DNA from: Oscheius dolichura
Lineage: Eukaryota > Nematoda > Chromadorea > Rhabditida > Rhabditidae
DNA: 64,000 bases
Direction of reading: 5' to 3'
NCBI GenBank assembly: GCA_932521035.1
Contig: OW051494.1
Span: 9,100,001 to 9,164,000, forward strand
The notes beneath the pieces are model-generated. The model ran no database searches and was not told the origin of the DNA. It was given only the letters and a program-made list of their open reading frames with translations. The position numbers and the translations under genes were made by a program. Position 1 is the first letter of the stretch. The number at the start of each line of letters is the position of its first letter. Of this stretch, positions 1-11,850 are shown piece by piece.

Positions 1-2045
1 AATTGCTAAGAAAGGCGGAGGTAGTGGAATTTATTGTGGGTGAGGCTAGTGAGGTGAGAGAGGTTGACCTGTAAAATGGCAAACGTGAGATTAGAGTCCA
101 GTAAATAGCCCAAAAGCCTCTGATAGCGGATAAAGACAGTATTAGAGCTATAAGGGCCGTAAAGGCGAACAATTTAGTCTCCTTGGCGGGAGATTCTTAG
201 CTTTGGGTCAGGATTTTGGCGCAACCTCGCTTCCTCCCCAATTTTCTATGATTCACGAAGGGAAAATAGACGAGCGAACCAATTTTTCAACTGGTAGAGG
301 AGTTTTGAGTCACAGACATGATTGATGACGTCAATTTTGCCCTCATCCTTGTTTGAAAAGCCTGTTTTCGCTTCCCCTTGTTGAAATTTTGTTAAAATTT
401 CACAGAGAACAGTCTAGTTCAAGTAAAAACGTTCCCAACTGTAAAATCTGTCTAGATGGTCCTAATTTACCGTCTACACCAGCCAGATGCTTTATAATAT
501 GAATAGTGCTAGAATTTTCCCAGTTTACCACTTGAAACAGGATGTATTTAACGAAAATGAGAGGAGGGGGTCAAAATGGACAGTTGCGGGTCTGAATTTG
601 GTCCGGGGAATATGGTCCCTACAGTGAATTTGTCTTTTCGGGACTTTTCGAGCAAGCCGCGAAGAAAAATCAAGCGAAATCAGAGATCCCGATCACTTCT
701 ACTCAAAAGGTCCCGCGCGGAAGGTTTTGCGACCCGTTACGGTAGCCCTTTTTTTTGGTAAAGAACTGGTATTTTGTAAGCTAGGTTTTTTGTCATTAGT
801 AAAAAGTCCAAAAAAATCCAAATAATCATACTTACCGGTTTAGATGGTCAACCAGGAGTCCTTTGGGCTTCAGTGGAACAGGCGGTTTTTCCCGTTTGGG
901 TTCATCTATCGGCATGGGATGGACCTGAAACGGGGAGCACATTTTTTGGAACTGATTCCCCTTTTCCTCCCGCCTATTCTTATCGCAAAAGACGGGGTTT
1001 AACACCGAGGAAAAGAGCCGGCTGACTGCTTAGAGAAGGTCGCGAGTGATATGATAAAAATGCAGAGGAAAAAAAAACGAATTCTCGAGCATGAATCACA
1101 AGAGAAACCGTCAACACGCGTCAATTTTTCGAGGAGTGTGTGTCCACAAAAGGTGAAATGGCAAACAAGAAGGCTCGGGGCCGATGGAAGGGAAAGCGAG
1201 AATGGGCGCCGGCGGGAGGGGGGTCGTTTTGCGTGTATTCTTCCGTCTTTGCTCGGGCGCATTTTTCGCCGTTTTTTGCAAAGAAAACAGGAAGAAAAAC
1301 AGATTTTGCAACGGAAAAAAACACCCCGGATTACTGTTTTTTTTTCGAGGAAAAGCAAAAGAAACGAATTCCTTCAGGGTCTGCCGCTCCCGGCGCCCGC
1401 CCCCGTAACATCTCGGCATCTCCGTGTTCTGGCGCCTCCGCGCCTACAGTAAGCCCCGCACTCTCCATTTTAAACGTTCTCATGGCTAAAAAACGCTACT
1501 GTAACCGCTTCTCTTAATTTTATCAAAACTTACGACATGTTTAAAAGATTTAGAGGTCCTAATCATTGGAGTAGGCATTTTCGAAGGGTAGAAGCTGTTC
1601 AATGGGCCTTATCTCTCGTCATTTGGAGCCGTTATCGCCGTTTTCCGTTAGTTTTGAAGGAGAGAAAGGAAACACACAGTCATCCCAAATAGGCACCGAT
1701 CTTTTTACTTTGATGCATTAATCGCTCGTCCTTTTTTCTGGTTTTATGAGTCAGAAGGCACTTTTCACCAGTTCAGGGCACAAATAATTCTTGAATGGGG
1801 GGGGGGGGGGAACCATTTCTAGGGGTGGGAAAGGTCACAATTCACTTTCTGGGCTGTAAACCCCCATTTTTCATCCGCTAAATCTTTCAAATGAAAGAAA
1901 AACACCTCTAAAACAGAAAAAAACGCCACAACTTGCTTATTTGGAGCGAAAAAACCACTGTTCACACGCTAAGCATCAAATTTATTGTTTTAGCCGATCC
2001 CTAGCCACTTTTAGACAGCGAAAACGTCACAGTTAGACAGCTTAC
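1..2045. other. No confident gene; AT-rich non-coding DNA
   Basis: I see no convincing coding exon here. A stretch at 1378-1448 on the plus strand has a good acceptor (ccttcag) and a good donor (ACA followed by gtaagc) with open frames, but the opposite strand is also open, so I leave it undecided. A perfect CRE-like palindrome TGACGTCA lies at about 325-332. A run of 14 G lies at about 1798-1811. A repeat shared with two other places is listed separately at 640-757. Confidence 0.4.
640..757 (-). repeat. Dispersed repeat R1, copy 1
   Basis: The stretch reads, in reverse complement, as the same sequence found at 9672-9790 and 24905-25030. Shared words include CGTAACGGG, AAAACCTTC, CGGGAC and TTTTGAGCAA. 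It lies in non-coding DNA, has no ORF, and is probably an old non-autonomous transposon fragment. Confidence 0.6.
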
Positions 2046-5000
2046 CTCAACAGTCGGTTTGGAATGAGCGGGTACGGCGGTATGCGTCGCGTCGAGAGCG
2101 CTGGTTGATGCAGACAGCGTTGAATGGATCCTAAAATGCAAAATTCGTCATAATTTGCTTTCCCGCCGGAAAAAATCAAATCAAAAACAAGAAAAACGAA
2201 AAAGAAATGATTAATAATGAACCTAGGAGCTGGTTGTGGGGTTGGTTCACAAGGCATTTCAGGCATGATGGACTGTAGAGCTCCGGAATCCATTAGGCTA
2301 CGGTAACTGGCGGTATTCTCGTCGGGAATTGGGCTGGTCGAGTTGGAGGGAGAAGGCGGCGGCAGGAAGGGCGATGCCTTTCCCCTGAAATGAGAAGAAA
2401 TGAATGGTTATCGGAAGAATGTTAGCTATGTTCAAAGGGCGGGAATGGGAAAGAATTGAACTGAACCATGCCGGGGGTCCGATCCCCTGCACCCGTAAAG
2501 TCTCGTCAAGTGGATCATCTTTATTCAAAACTGTTACAAAACTGTGCCGCCTTTATACCATTGTCTTGCCGAGACTTTGCGGGTGCAGGGGAGAGGACTA
2601 TCTAGGACCGAGCCGGGGTAATTACAGTACCCTTTTCTTCCCTTTCCTTAAAATTTCAGGGTTATTCTATAAAAAAATAAAGAAGTGAAGAGGATAATGG
2701 AAGAAATGGGGTAGAGACCATCCCCGACGGTATTTAACGTGGTTCGCGCTGCAGATTTTGACAAGGTCAGGTCGGGAAAGCTAAAATCCCGCCTAAAAGC
2801 CTCCCCACCCACCTTTTACAATCGTTTTCTAATTGCCGGATTTAAACAAGAGAACAGGCTTTAAATACACGCGGGAAAGGGGCAAAATTGGCAGCGCTCT
2901 AGAGAGAATTCTTGGCATATTTTAAAGTAAAAAGAGTTGGATTTATATGCTGGCCAGCCAGTGGTAAAAAGCCAACAGCAAGTCAGCAGAGCCACACCCA
3001 GAAGCTCCCCATCTGGGGCAACTGTCTTTGTTGGTGGGTAAGCCGTCAAAATATTGTAAATCTCCTCTCTTCCAGTCTATTTTCCCGTCAACAATTTGTA
3101 TTTTGGTGTCAAATTTCAGGAATTTGGGCCAAAACACTGCGGGAAAAGGGCGAATAACAAGTGCAGGGAACCCCGAAAACAGTGTTCTGCCCTTTTTGCT
3201 GTTCTAGCGTTCTCCCAAAAGCTCCCAAAAGCAGTAGCCAAATAGTTTGACTCAAAATTGTCCTATAATGGACCTTCTAATCGGCTCGGTCCTCGAAAGT
3301 CCGATCCCCCGCACCCATAAAGTCTCGGCAAGGCAAAGGTATAAAGGCGTCACAGTTTTGTAAACGTTTTGAATAAAGATGATGCTTCTGCCGAAAATTT
3401 ACGGGTGCAGGAGATCGCACTATTCAGGACCGAGCCTCCAAATCGGGCCAATATTGATAAAAAGTCCATTTTGTAGCCGTTTGCTTAAAAACTCGGGGAT
3501 ATTGCTGTGATTCTTGGAAATTTCCTGTTGTTTCTGTCTAAAGTTACCAGAACCCTCTCATAGTTTCATTACATGGCCGTTTGTGGGTAGAAATTAGGAT
3601 GGATGGCCTTAAGAGGTCTTTTTCGGACTGTCTGCAGTGTTTCAGGCAATTTCCATGCATTTGTAGGGGACGTTATCAAATTATCAACAAAAAAAAAGAA
3701 AGAAAATGGGAGTCATTCCAAAAAAATTGAGATGGTTATCTAACAAAAACGGATTCAAACATGGCCCATAATTCCCGTCTAAAAAAGGAGAATAGAATAA
3801 AAAAGGCGGAAACTCACATTCCCTCCCTCTTCTGTTTGATTCGCCTCTTGGCACCGGACGGACTTCTGTGCAGCATTCCTGGTGCGTCAACAGCCGTCGA
3901 CAATAGAGAGCGGGATGGCTGAAAACGAGAGAGAGTTGCCGGCCGGCGATGGTGGGCAAAAGGAGTCGGGGGATGAGTCATCCCTTTTAGTTTAGTGGGG
4001 GGAATATTCAGAGTGGGCGAGGGGAGGGAGGGGACAAGAAGTGACAGTGAGAAGAGATAATATCTTTCTCACTATTTCTACACACACACATTCTTCACAT
4101 TCCAATTTGTGCGTAAATACGTATGGAAATATATGATGATGGCATTCGATTGCTAATTGAGATGAAGAGATAAGACGAAAACGAGTAGAGGGGGGAAAGA
4201 TTGTCAAGGAACTGTACGTTCCTTGGCGTCAGGTCAAAAATGGCCTGGGGGCAATTGCATAATCAACTCGGGGGCGCCTTCTTTACCTAATAGGCGCCTT
4301 AATTAGTAAAGTAAAACTTTAAAAATTCGAAAAACGGGTACGATAGCTTTCAATCTCGAATTTTATCCCATCCCGCAATATTGGGCCGATAGGTCCGATC
4401 CCATGCCCCCGTAAAGTCTCGGCAGGAGGATCGTCTTTATTCAAAACTGTTACAAAACTGTGACGCCTTTATACCATTGCCTTGCCGAGCTTTTACGGAT
4501 GCAGGGAATCGGACTATCGAGGACTAACCCGAAGCATAGGGTCATTTTGGTCACGAGAGGGTCAAATAAGGTTAATGAGCCATTATTTCCACTTTTATAT
4601 GATTTATCGAGCTTTTTTCTTCATTTAAAAGTTATTTTGATTGTAAATAAGCTGGAAAATGACTATAATGGAGAAAAATGACTCTAGATACGAAGAAATG
4701 GGAAAAAATAGGTGAGAAATAACAAAAGTGGAGTCATTTAGTCACAAAACAGGGAAAAAACAGGAACATATATCAAAATGAGTCAAGGAATTCAAAATAA
4801 CGCCCGTCATGGCCCATCAAAGATAGATAGTCACCCCCTGGCCGGGCCGGGCGCGTGTCTTATCATCTCACCCCAGCCTAGGCAATTTTGATTCGAAAAA
4901 GTGGAACACGGCGGTACTTTTGCGTTCAAATTTGGCTCGTTTCAGTGTTTTAAAGGGGAAAAATTTGTGTTTTCTAGTGTGAAAAGGCAAGAAAATTGAG

Positions 5001-8000
5001 GCTTGTGCGTGTAAGCGTAAGGAAGGAAGAGAAAAAGTGAAAGCGTGCCGTAGCCGGTCGTGCGTGTATCTCGCAAGCCAGAAAAGACACTCTCAGAGGG
5101 TGTCTCTTATTCTCTTTACGACCGAAGAGGAGGGGGAACAAGACGTGCGGAAGAGGATAACCGAAAGAGGAGAAGAACAGAAGGCGCGCTCGCCGCTGCG
5201 GGAGGAAAGGAATTTGCGCGCCAAGAAACAATATAAAAGCAGCAGCTGCCTGTCCCGTTAAATTGAGTGCCACCCTTTCGAGAACCGGGGGCAGCCAGCT
5301 GCCCAGTCGCCTGTACAGAGGAAGAATGACGTCATTTGATCTTCCGTAAGGGAAGACCCCCGACACGGACCCGGCCGGAGAGGGGAGCCCCCCCGGTCTC
5401 AAAGGCCTCGGACAAACAATGAAATCGATCGGAAGTTGTTCAAAGAGCCAGCCGGTAGCCCCTCTAGGCAATTCTCTCCACGCCCTGTCTCTCTTACAAA
5501 GGGCGGCGAGGAGAGGGAGAGAGAGAGAGCAGGTACGTGTTGTTGATTCTCTTGTGAGGAGGGATTGGGGAATCAAACATCCGGGAGGTATAGAAATTAC
5601 AGGGATTCTCGAAATTTCACTGCGTAGACATTGAATAGTCAGGGAGGAAAGGAGATAAAGTGGTTACTATTCGCGAGAAAAACTGCTCCGGGGAGGCAAT
5701 TTTCCGGATTTTTGGCTGTATTTCGAATTCTGGGTCATCTAGCTAGCCAAAAACAAGGAAATGTCTTTATTTTTGCTGCGTAGACGTTTGCTACTCAACG
5801 AGAATGGCTCGGTCCTCAATAATCCAGCTCCCTGTACCCGTAAAGTCTCGGCACTTCAAAGTTATAAAGGCGTCACCCTCCTGCCGAGACTTTACGCGTG
5901 TAGGGGGTCGGACTATCGACGGCCGAGCCGTGAAGAACGAAGAAATGAGCCAAAATGGATTTTCGGAAATTTATATGGAGCAATGGAGCAATTTTTAAGA
6001 GTTGAAGAAGAAATTTGGGGGTATATTTTGTAGAAATTGACTACGTAGACATTTGGTAGTCAGGTGGGACGAGGAGAAATGAATCAAAAGCGGAACAAGA
6101 AGACTTTGAGGCAGACTCCTCCAGTTTTTCGATCAAAAATCGAGTTTAGCCTCCCCTTTTCTCCCCATTTTACGGTAAAATTGGTCGAGTCAGTTTTGTA
6201 CACATGAAAGGAGCGAAAGAAAGGTTAGGAGGTAGTGGCTGGGGGTTGCGAAGAAGGATACGACCTCCAGGCGGCAAGGTAATTAAAGGAGGGGGAACAC
6301 AACAGGTTGAAGGCTAGAAACGAGGGGGAATGCTAGTATGTTGTGGTGGTGGTGACCGGCCGGCCGATGGGAAGTCACACACACATACTAATTAGGACAA
6401 AATGAGGATGATAAGACGCCGAGGAATGCGGTACAATTATGAGAACGGGATACTTGTCTCTCGTCACCGGTCCAGATAGGCTCTATCTACAGCTGGACCA
6501 GCTGTTGTTCCAGCTGGGAGACTTTTATTAGCCAATTATGATAAGATCTAGAGGGCACAGGCAATGGAACGGAATGCAAATGGCCTTCTCTGAAATTTCG
6601 ACGAGAATAAGGCCGATTTCTTTATAAAAACGGTGAGAGAAACTATGAAAGAGTTGAATTTCAGGTTGGGCCCTTGACCGATCGGCTGCACCCGTAAAGT
6701 CTCGGCAAGACAATGGTATAAAGTCGGCACAGTTTTGTACCAGTTTTGAATAAGGATAATCCTCCTGTCGATACTTTAAGGGGGCAGAGAGTCGGACTAT
6801 TTAGGACCAAGCCTAATTTCAGGGTTGCGCGCAACTACAGACTTTCAACGGCTCTAACACTCCAGAAATACACGCAAAATCGCTCAAATTTTAGACTACT
6901 GTGGAAAAACAAGACTCTGGTAGGGAAAATGGATTTCCTAACCTGGAACAAACAAAAATTGTAGCGCCTAAAATCTCAATTGAAATGGGAAGCTGGGGTC
7001 GCAGTTTACCAAACTGCCAAGCCGCTTCCCATTGTGAAATACAAAGATGTTTTCTGGAGAGTTTCTGCCAAATTTTTGCAAAAAAACTGGTTCAAATAAT
7101 TTGGAAAACGTTTTTGAGTACCGTCGAACCGTTTCTAATGAATTTCAAGGGAGTTCAGGCTCCCGGCAGTCTGCCGCCGTATTTTTTCAATACAAAAAAA
7201 AGTGCTTTCATCAGCGGGAAGGCTACCTGGGAGCCGTTTGGCCAATAAAAAGGGAGGCTGACCTTTCTAATATTTTTTGGACCCCGCCGTGGCCTTATTG
7301 ACAGCTAAACTTCCTAGAAATTCTGTTATATCCCGGTTTTCTATCATGGATTTTCAAGAATGCCAAATTTATGATTTCTTATTGTGGTATTCGACGTACG
7401 GATGCACTTAACTGCCCGGGAGGCTCAAGTTTGAGTAAGTTCTCAAAGAGAAAAGGAACGGCCTCTTTTTCCCTCCTCTCCCGCTCTTCCTCACTCTTTT
7501 CCCCTTTTTGTGTGTCATTATACGGTTCCATCGTAATCGTAAACCTTTTACTACGCGGAGAGACCTCCACTTCTTTCTTTGCGAGACGTAGTAAATGCCT
7601 CTCTTATCTCTCCTTCCCGCCCAAAAGTATGGACTATTGTTCTCGCCCTTCCCGCGCCTTGTTGTCCACTGTCCAAAAAAGTGTTTCCCAATAAAAATAG
7701 AGCGGGAAGATTCGAATCTATCAAATTTTTTGAGCAAGCAGGAAAACAAGAATCTGATGTATATTTTTTGCCCGTTGAAACAACACAAAAATTCCGGGAG
7801 TGACGGAGACGGGAACTGTCATTTCTCCTCCCGTCATTTGTTTGTTTAAAATAGGGGCCAGGTCCTTTTCTTGAGCCTATTGTGTCTCATTTGTTCAGGG
7901 AATTAAACGGAACTCATTGCACCGAAGAAAGTGAAAAAAGAAGGTCGGAAAGCAAAAAGATAGGCAGATTAGGGGGAAGTCCACAAAGGTGAGGTCAAAA

Positions 8001-9984
8001 GGACAAAGCAACGAAAATTCCCACTTTTCTCAAGGTTACGATGGTTTCGAGGTAAAGAATTTAACCTACACGCTCAAAAATAACTCTGGCGCACGGTTAT
8101 TTTAGAATTTTTCCAGCCAAAAAGGTAAAAATTCAAGAATTGGCGCGAAAACCAATAGATTAGTGTCAAAACCTCCAAATTTCAGTTTTTCTCAAAGTTA
8201 CAACCATTTCCAAACAAACAATATTGCCTGCACATTTAGAATTAACTCTGGAGCATGTTTACTTCATTGTTTTTTGGCCAAAAGAAGAAAAAGTGAAGAA
8301 ATGTTGCCTCAAGACCTGAAAATTTGAAGTAGCGCCGAAACTCGCAACAGGAGGAGTTTTTTAGCCGTATTTTCTTGGGATCTTAACTGGAGTGCTTGAA
8401 ATATTGTTATTTTATGCCTAATTACTGTAGAAATGGGGAATTTTAATGTTAAAATTGGAAAATCGAGGTAAACGAAGGGGTTATGGAGGAAAAAATGGAA
8501 AGAAGGGGGAAATTGCCGTTCTGTGGCAGGATTTCAAGGTCTGGAAGGAGAAAGAGGTGAGAAAATAAGAAGAAGGCCCTGCAAAAATTGTTTGTGTGTT
8601 TGCCAGCTTGTAAAAGGTGGAAAGAAAAACAGTTTCCTGTACAGGAAATGAGCGCGCGCTGCAGGCAATACACTCACCGGGAGAGAGAGAGCGCACCAGG
8701 TGGCTGGCTGGCCTCTGGACGGACGGATAGAGACAGGGACAAACCAAACCGAACGCGGGGGAGACTGAGCGAGCGGGAGAGAGTGAGTGAGCGCCGGGTG
8801 AAAGAGAGAAAGGTCACTCGCTGGCTGGCTGCTGGGTGCTTGTTACCTGTCTGTCTCTCGATCCATCCATCTCACCCAGCTGGGGTGAAATTGAGGGAAA
8901 GGGATTAGGGAGAGAATGAGTTTAAATTTGGCGGGTCGCTGCATCCGCGCGCGCAGAGAGAGAGAGCCGTTTTTAAATGGAATGGAGCGGTGAAAAAGAT
9001 GATTGATATGGGACGACAACTAAGGGCAAATTGGTATGGTCAGAGGCTGCGCCGAATGAGGAATAAAAAGGTACGACGGAAATGGAATTTCGCATGGGAA
9101 AACGGCTAATTCGGTGGTCGAAAAGGCGCTCTTTTTAGGGTTTTGAACAGAGGGACTGCAAAAAGAATAAAATAGAAGTGCAATGAGTCTTTTAGTCTAG
9201 AGAAATGTGACAAAATTTGGACAGAAGAGGCGTGCAAGTAGCCAAAAGGGGAAGGAACGCCGCCGGCCGGCGAGGCTCAAATTTCCGCTGTATACCGTCT
9301 TCTTCCCTTTCTTGCTGCCTCTTTTGACCCTAGAGCTTTTTATAGAGACGAACACGATTTCAAAAGAACGTGTTTTTGCAAGGGATTCTAGGCAAAAAAA
9401 TGGCAACAGGGATGAAGAACTATGTGATAGGGATGAAATGAGGGTAATGTTCTTCTTCCGGGTCGGTCCTCGATAGTCCGATCCCCCGCACCCGTTAAGT
9501 TTCGGCAGGAGGATCATCTTTATTTATAACTCTTACAAAACCGTGACACCTTTATACCGGTATCTTACCGAGATTTTACGGGTGCAGGGGATCGGACTAG
9601 AGTGTACCGAGCACTCCCCCGTCCTTCTTTTGAGGGGCTGCCTCTAAAATAAGCCATTCCTAGCTTCCCTGAGCTGGTTACCGTGCCCAGAAAACCTTCT
9701 GCACGGGACATTTTGAGCAACAGTGCTTGGGATTTTCTATTTCCTTCAAGTTTTCTTCGCCGTTTCCCAAAAGGTCCCTGACAACTCCTAATTTTTTTGG
9801 AAGTAGGGTTATTTTATAAAGAAGTGTACGGTATTTACTTTTGTTAATATAATTTCTTCCCCTCCCTTGTTAGACTTTGGATGCCCCCGGGGTTGAAACT
9901 CACAATAAGTTGGTAGTAGCGATGACTTGCCGCCCTATTACTCCTCGCGGTAGTCAACGTATCCGTTTCGTAGTCGGCCGACAT
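2046..9984 (-). CDS. Unidentified gene with small exons and long introns (partial)
   Basis: Four minus-strand exons join in frame. The first coding exon is 9984-9904, starting MSADYETDTLTTARSNR and ending phase 0 at a gtgagt donor. The next is 3918-3818 (PSRSLLSTAVDAPGMLH... GAKRRIKQKREG), which starts after TTTTCAG and ends phase 2. Exon 2384-2223 completes the ATG codon and reads GKASPFLPPPSPSNSTSP. Exon 2130-2046 ends phase 0 at a gtaagc donor. Phases agree at every junction and codon use looks protein-coding, although the exons are short. The predicted part is low-complexity, Ser/Pro-rich and basic, so no family is recognisable. A TTTTCAG just upstream of the first ATG may be a trans-splice acceptor or the end of a 5' UTR intron. 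Further exons in the 6-kb gap or left of 2046 are likely. The 9.9-kb exon is joined only by phase compatibility. Confidence 0.5.
2471..2615. mobile_element. MITE-1 copy 1
   Basis: Palindromic element with about 45-bp terminal inverted repeats of the form CGATCCCCTGCACCCG...CGGGTGCAGGGG. The centre is TTTATTCAAAACTGTTACAAAACTGTG followed by GCCTTTATACC. It contains no ORF. It is one of about ten copies, nine of them in the first 15 kb, and lies inside the long intron between exons 3818 and 2384 of the minus-strand gene. Confidence 0.8.
3282..3436. mobile_element. MITE-1 copy 2
   Basis: Full element running from GGCTCGGTCCTCG to GGACCGAGCC, with the same inverted termini and the same centre (AACGTTTTGAATAAAGATG) as the other copies, in the opposite orientation to copy 1. 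Confidence 0.8.
4391..4530. mobile_element. MITE-1 copy 3
   Basis: Same palindromic organisation as the other MITE-1 copies. The outer ends are degenerate (AGGTCCGATCCC at the left, GGACTAACCC at the right) and the internal CTCGGCAGGAGGATCGTC is retained. Confidence 0.75.
5037..5640. promoter_or_regulatory. GC-rich block with TATA-like, CRE and GAGA motifs
   Basis: The block stands out from its AT-rich surroundings. It holds a TATA-like CAATATAAAAG at about 5228-5238, a perfect TGACGTCA at about 5326-5333 and a GAGAGAGAGAG run at about 5512-5530. This motif set is typical of a metazoan promoter or enhancer, but no transcript start or adjacent start codon is secure on either strand. It could be an internal promoter or intronic enhancer of the minus-strand gene that spans it. 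A 200-codon open frame on the minus strand here looks like chance. Confidence 0.3.
5806..5930. mobile_element. MITE-1 copy 4 (internally deleted)
   Basis: Both termini are present (GGCTCGGTCCTCAAT, CGGCCGAGCC). The central AACTGTTTTGAATAAAGATG part is missing, so the arms almost meet. It is about 30 bp shorter than full copies, as expected of a deletion between palindrome arms. Confidence 0.8.
6668..6813. mobile_element. MITE-1 copy 5
   Basis: Full-length but diverged copy. The left end reads CTGCACCCGTAAAGTCTCGG and the right end GGACCAAGCC. The central CAGTTTTGAATAAGGATAATCC is kept. Confidence 0.75.
9461..9611. mobile_element. MITE-1 copy 6
   Basis: Left terminus GGTCGGTCCTCGATAGTCCG and right terminus ending near GTACCGAGC. 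The inverted arms and central TTTATAACTCTTACAAAACCGTG match the family consensus. Confidence 0.8.
9672..9790 (+). repeat. Dispersed repeat R1, copy 2
   Basis: Matches 24905-25030 in the same orientation and 640-757 in reverse. Shared words include AAAACCTTC, GGGAC and TTTTGAGCAA. It is non-coding and lies just upstream of the small exon at 9904-9984. Confidence 0.6.
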
Positions 9985-10990
9985 TCTTCCGTTTTTTTTT
10001 CTGTCTGCTGCCTGAAAACAAATGATCCGTTTCTGTGGTCCGAATTCTCATAACAAAAAAAAGGAATTTTCATTAAACAAAAGAGAAAAGATGAGAATAA
10101 TCAGGAAGCAAGAGACGGGAAGGGGTGAAATGTCTATACGAAAATGGAGACAGCCAGATGGTCAACCACCCGTTTTATGAAAGATCTCGCCATCGTGTGA
10201 GAACCTCACTCTATCGTAAAAAGACATCAATCGTGAGAGCCAGGCGGGAATATTATAAGAGGGAATGACAATACAAAGGATAGGGGGGATGGGTGAAGAA
10301 GAGGCGCGACTACTGGAAGAAGTCATCAAGATTTTCAACCACCACCACCACCGCCGGGAGAAGTGGAAATTCAAAAGGGATAAGTGGAGATGTTTACAAC
10401 CATGCCTCTGCCGGCGGCGACTCTCTATCGCCCACGGGGAGAGAGTGCTGGCCACGAGAAGAGGACGAGGAGGAGACGAGGACAAATATTTCACATCGTA
10501 ATATAGAGAGCGTACTGTACTCTTCAGAGGGGTTTGAACCATAATTGGGATGGTAGAAAGTGGCTTGAAGTTGGATTTGTGACCGCCCATGGGAATTTCT
10601 TCAAAGAAAAGAGGGGGAAGAAAAGACGCTATTCCCTAGACTGTCTGGGACAGAGCGCCGAATTCTGCCGCCCTGATCCCAAGAAATAACGACAATGGTG
10701 TGAGAAACAGCGAACAGTCTTGCGGCGAACCAGATGAAAGGCGGAATAAGCGGAATTTTAAAAAATAATGGCCCACAAGGTGATTTTTTCTCGATATTTC
10801 TGGAAATTGACCGGAATTCGGGTCCTGAAGGCATTAGCTTATTTTCTGCTAAAATTTGAGCCAGGAGCTCAATTTTTATTCGTTCTTCGAGGGGAAAGGC
10901 CTAGATTTTCATGAGGGAGGTTAAAAATTGGGACTCTGGGATTTCCTTGGAATATGGCTGTTAGTCCATGAGGAAAAGAAGGCTGGGGTG

Positions 10991-11147
10991 GGCTTGGCTC
11001 TCGATAGTTCGACCCTCCGCACCCGTAAGATCTCAGCAAGGCAACTGTATAAAGGAGTAACTGTTTTTGTAACAGTTTTGAATAAAGACGATCCTCCTGC
11101 CGAGAGTTTACGGGTGCGGGGGGATTAGACTATCGAGAACCGAGCCG
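10991..11147. mobile_element. MITE-1 copy 7
   Basis: Full copy from GGCTTGGCTCTCGATAG to GAACCGAGCC, with the shared centre TGTAACAGTTTTGAATAAAG and both inverted arms. Confidence 0.8.
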
Positions 11148-11822
11148 GCTGGGGACTCCTAGTACCACCGTGCTGGTTATAAAAGAAGATGATTCATCTG
11201 GTCTGGTATGCTAATCAGCCACCGCAGCCAACCAACCTGGTACACACACAGAGAGAAAGAGACGGGGAGAAGAAACCCTGGTATGACTGATGACAAGTCG
11301 ATGACTCACCCGTCATAAGAATGTTTGCATAAAAGGAATAGAACTGGGTCAGCAGTCACCGGCAGCAGCGGCAGCGGCAGCCATTTCTTTTCTTTCCTCA
11401 ATATGAAAAGAGGAGGACCGCAATATTTACGTGGAGCCTGGCCTCCGCTTGAAGCCTTGGACTATGAATGAATGGAAATGGAACCTGTTTTTGCCCTTGG
11501 AAATTGGAAAGTAGGCAAATTTTTTGCGTGAATATCAAATTACATTGTCCCGATTTTTTTGCATAAGTTCCGGGAAATGAAGAAGGGACGGCGGCGATTA
11601 GAGCGGAAAAAAGAGGAGCGTCTGCACTTTTTGACGGTGAATCTGGATTCCACGTAGCGTTTTTTTTTTCTCGGCGAAATTCCACTCTAATCTTCTCTGA
11701 GACTCAACGGGAAAAGAAAATTTACGAAATAATACCGTAATTGTTGTTATAGAATTTCTATTTCCGTGGATTTTAGCCCCAAAAAGCGAAAAAAAAAGCG
11801 AAGAAAACGGTCAGAAACCCGT

Positions 11823-11850
11823 GGCGGCTGCACCCGTAAAGTCTCGGCAG
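11823..11850. repeat. Solo arm of MITE-1
   Basis: Only the inner arm motif GCACCCGTAAAGTCTCGGCAG remains, with no partner arm within 300 bp. It is a relic of an element that lost one end, or an independent copy of the arm motif. Confidence 0.6.

Noticed and set aside
4974-5576. 200-codon open frame on the minus strand
   Set aside because: It follows GC-rich, GA-repeat sequence with promoter-like motifs, has no splice structure or recognisable motif, and its residue composition is typical of chance frames.
10162-10590. 142-codon minus-strand frame and an overlapping plus frame with a His run
   Set aside because: The His and Trp runs come from a CAC repeat; there are no supporting splice sites or coding bias.
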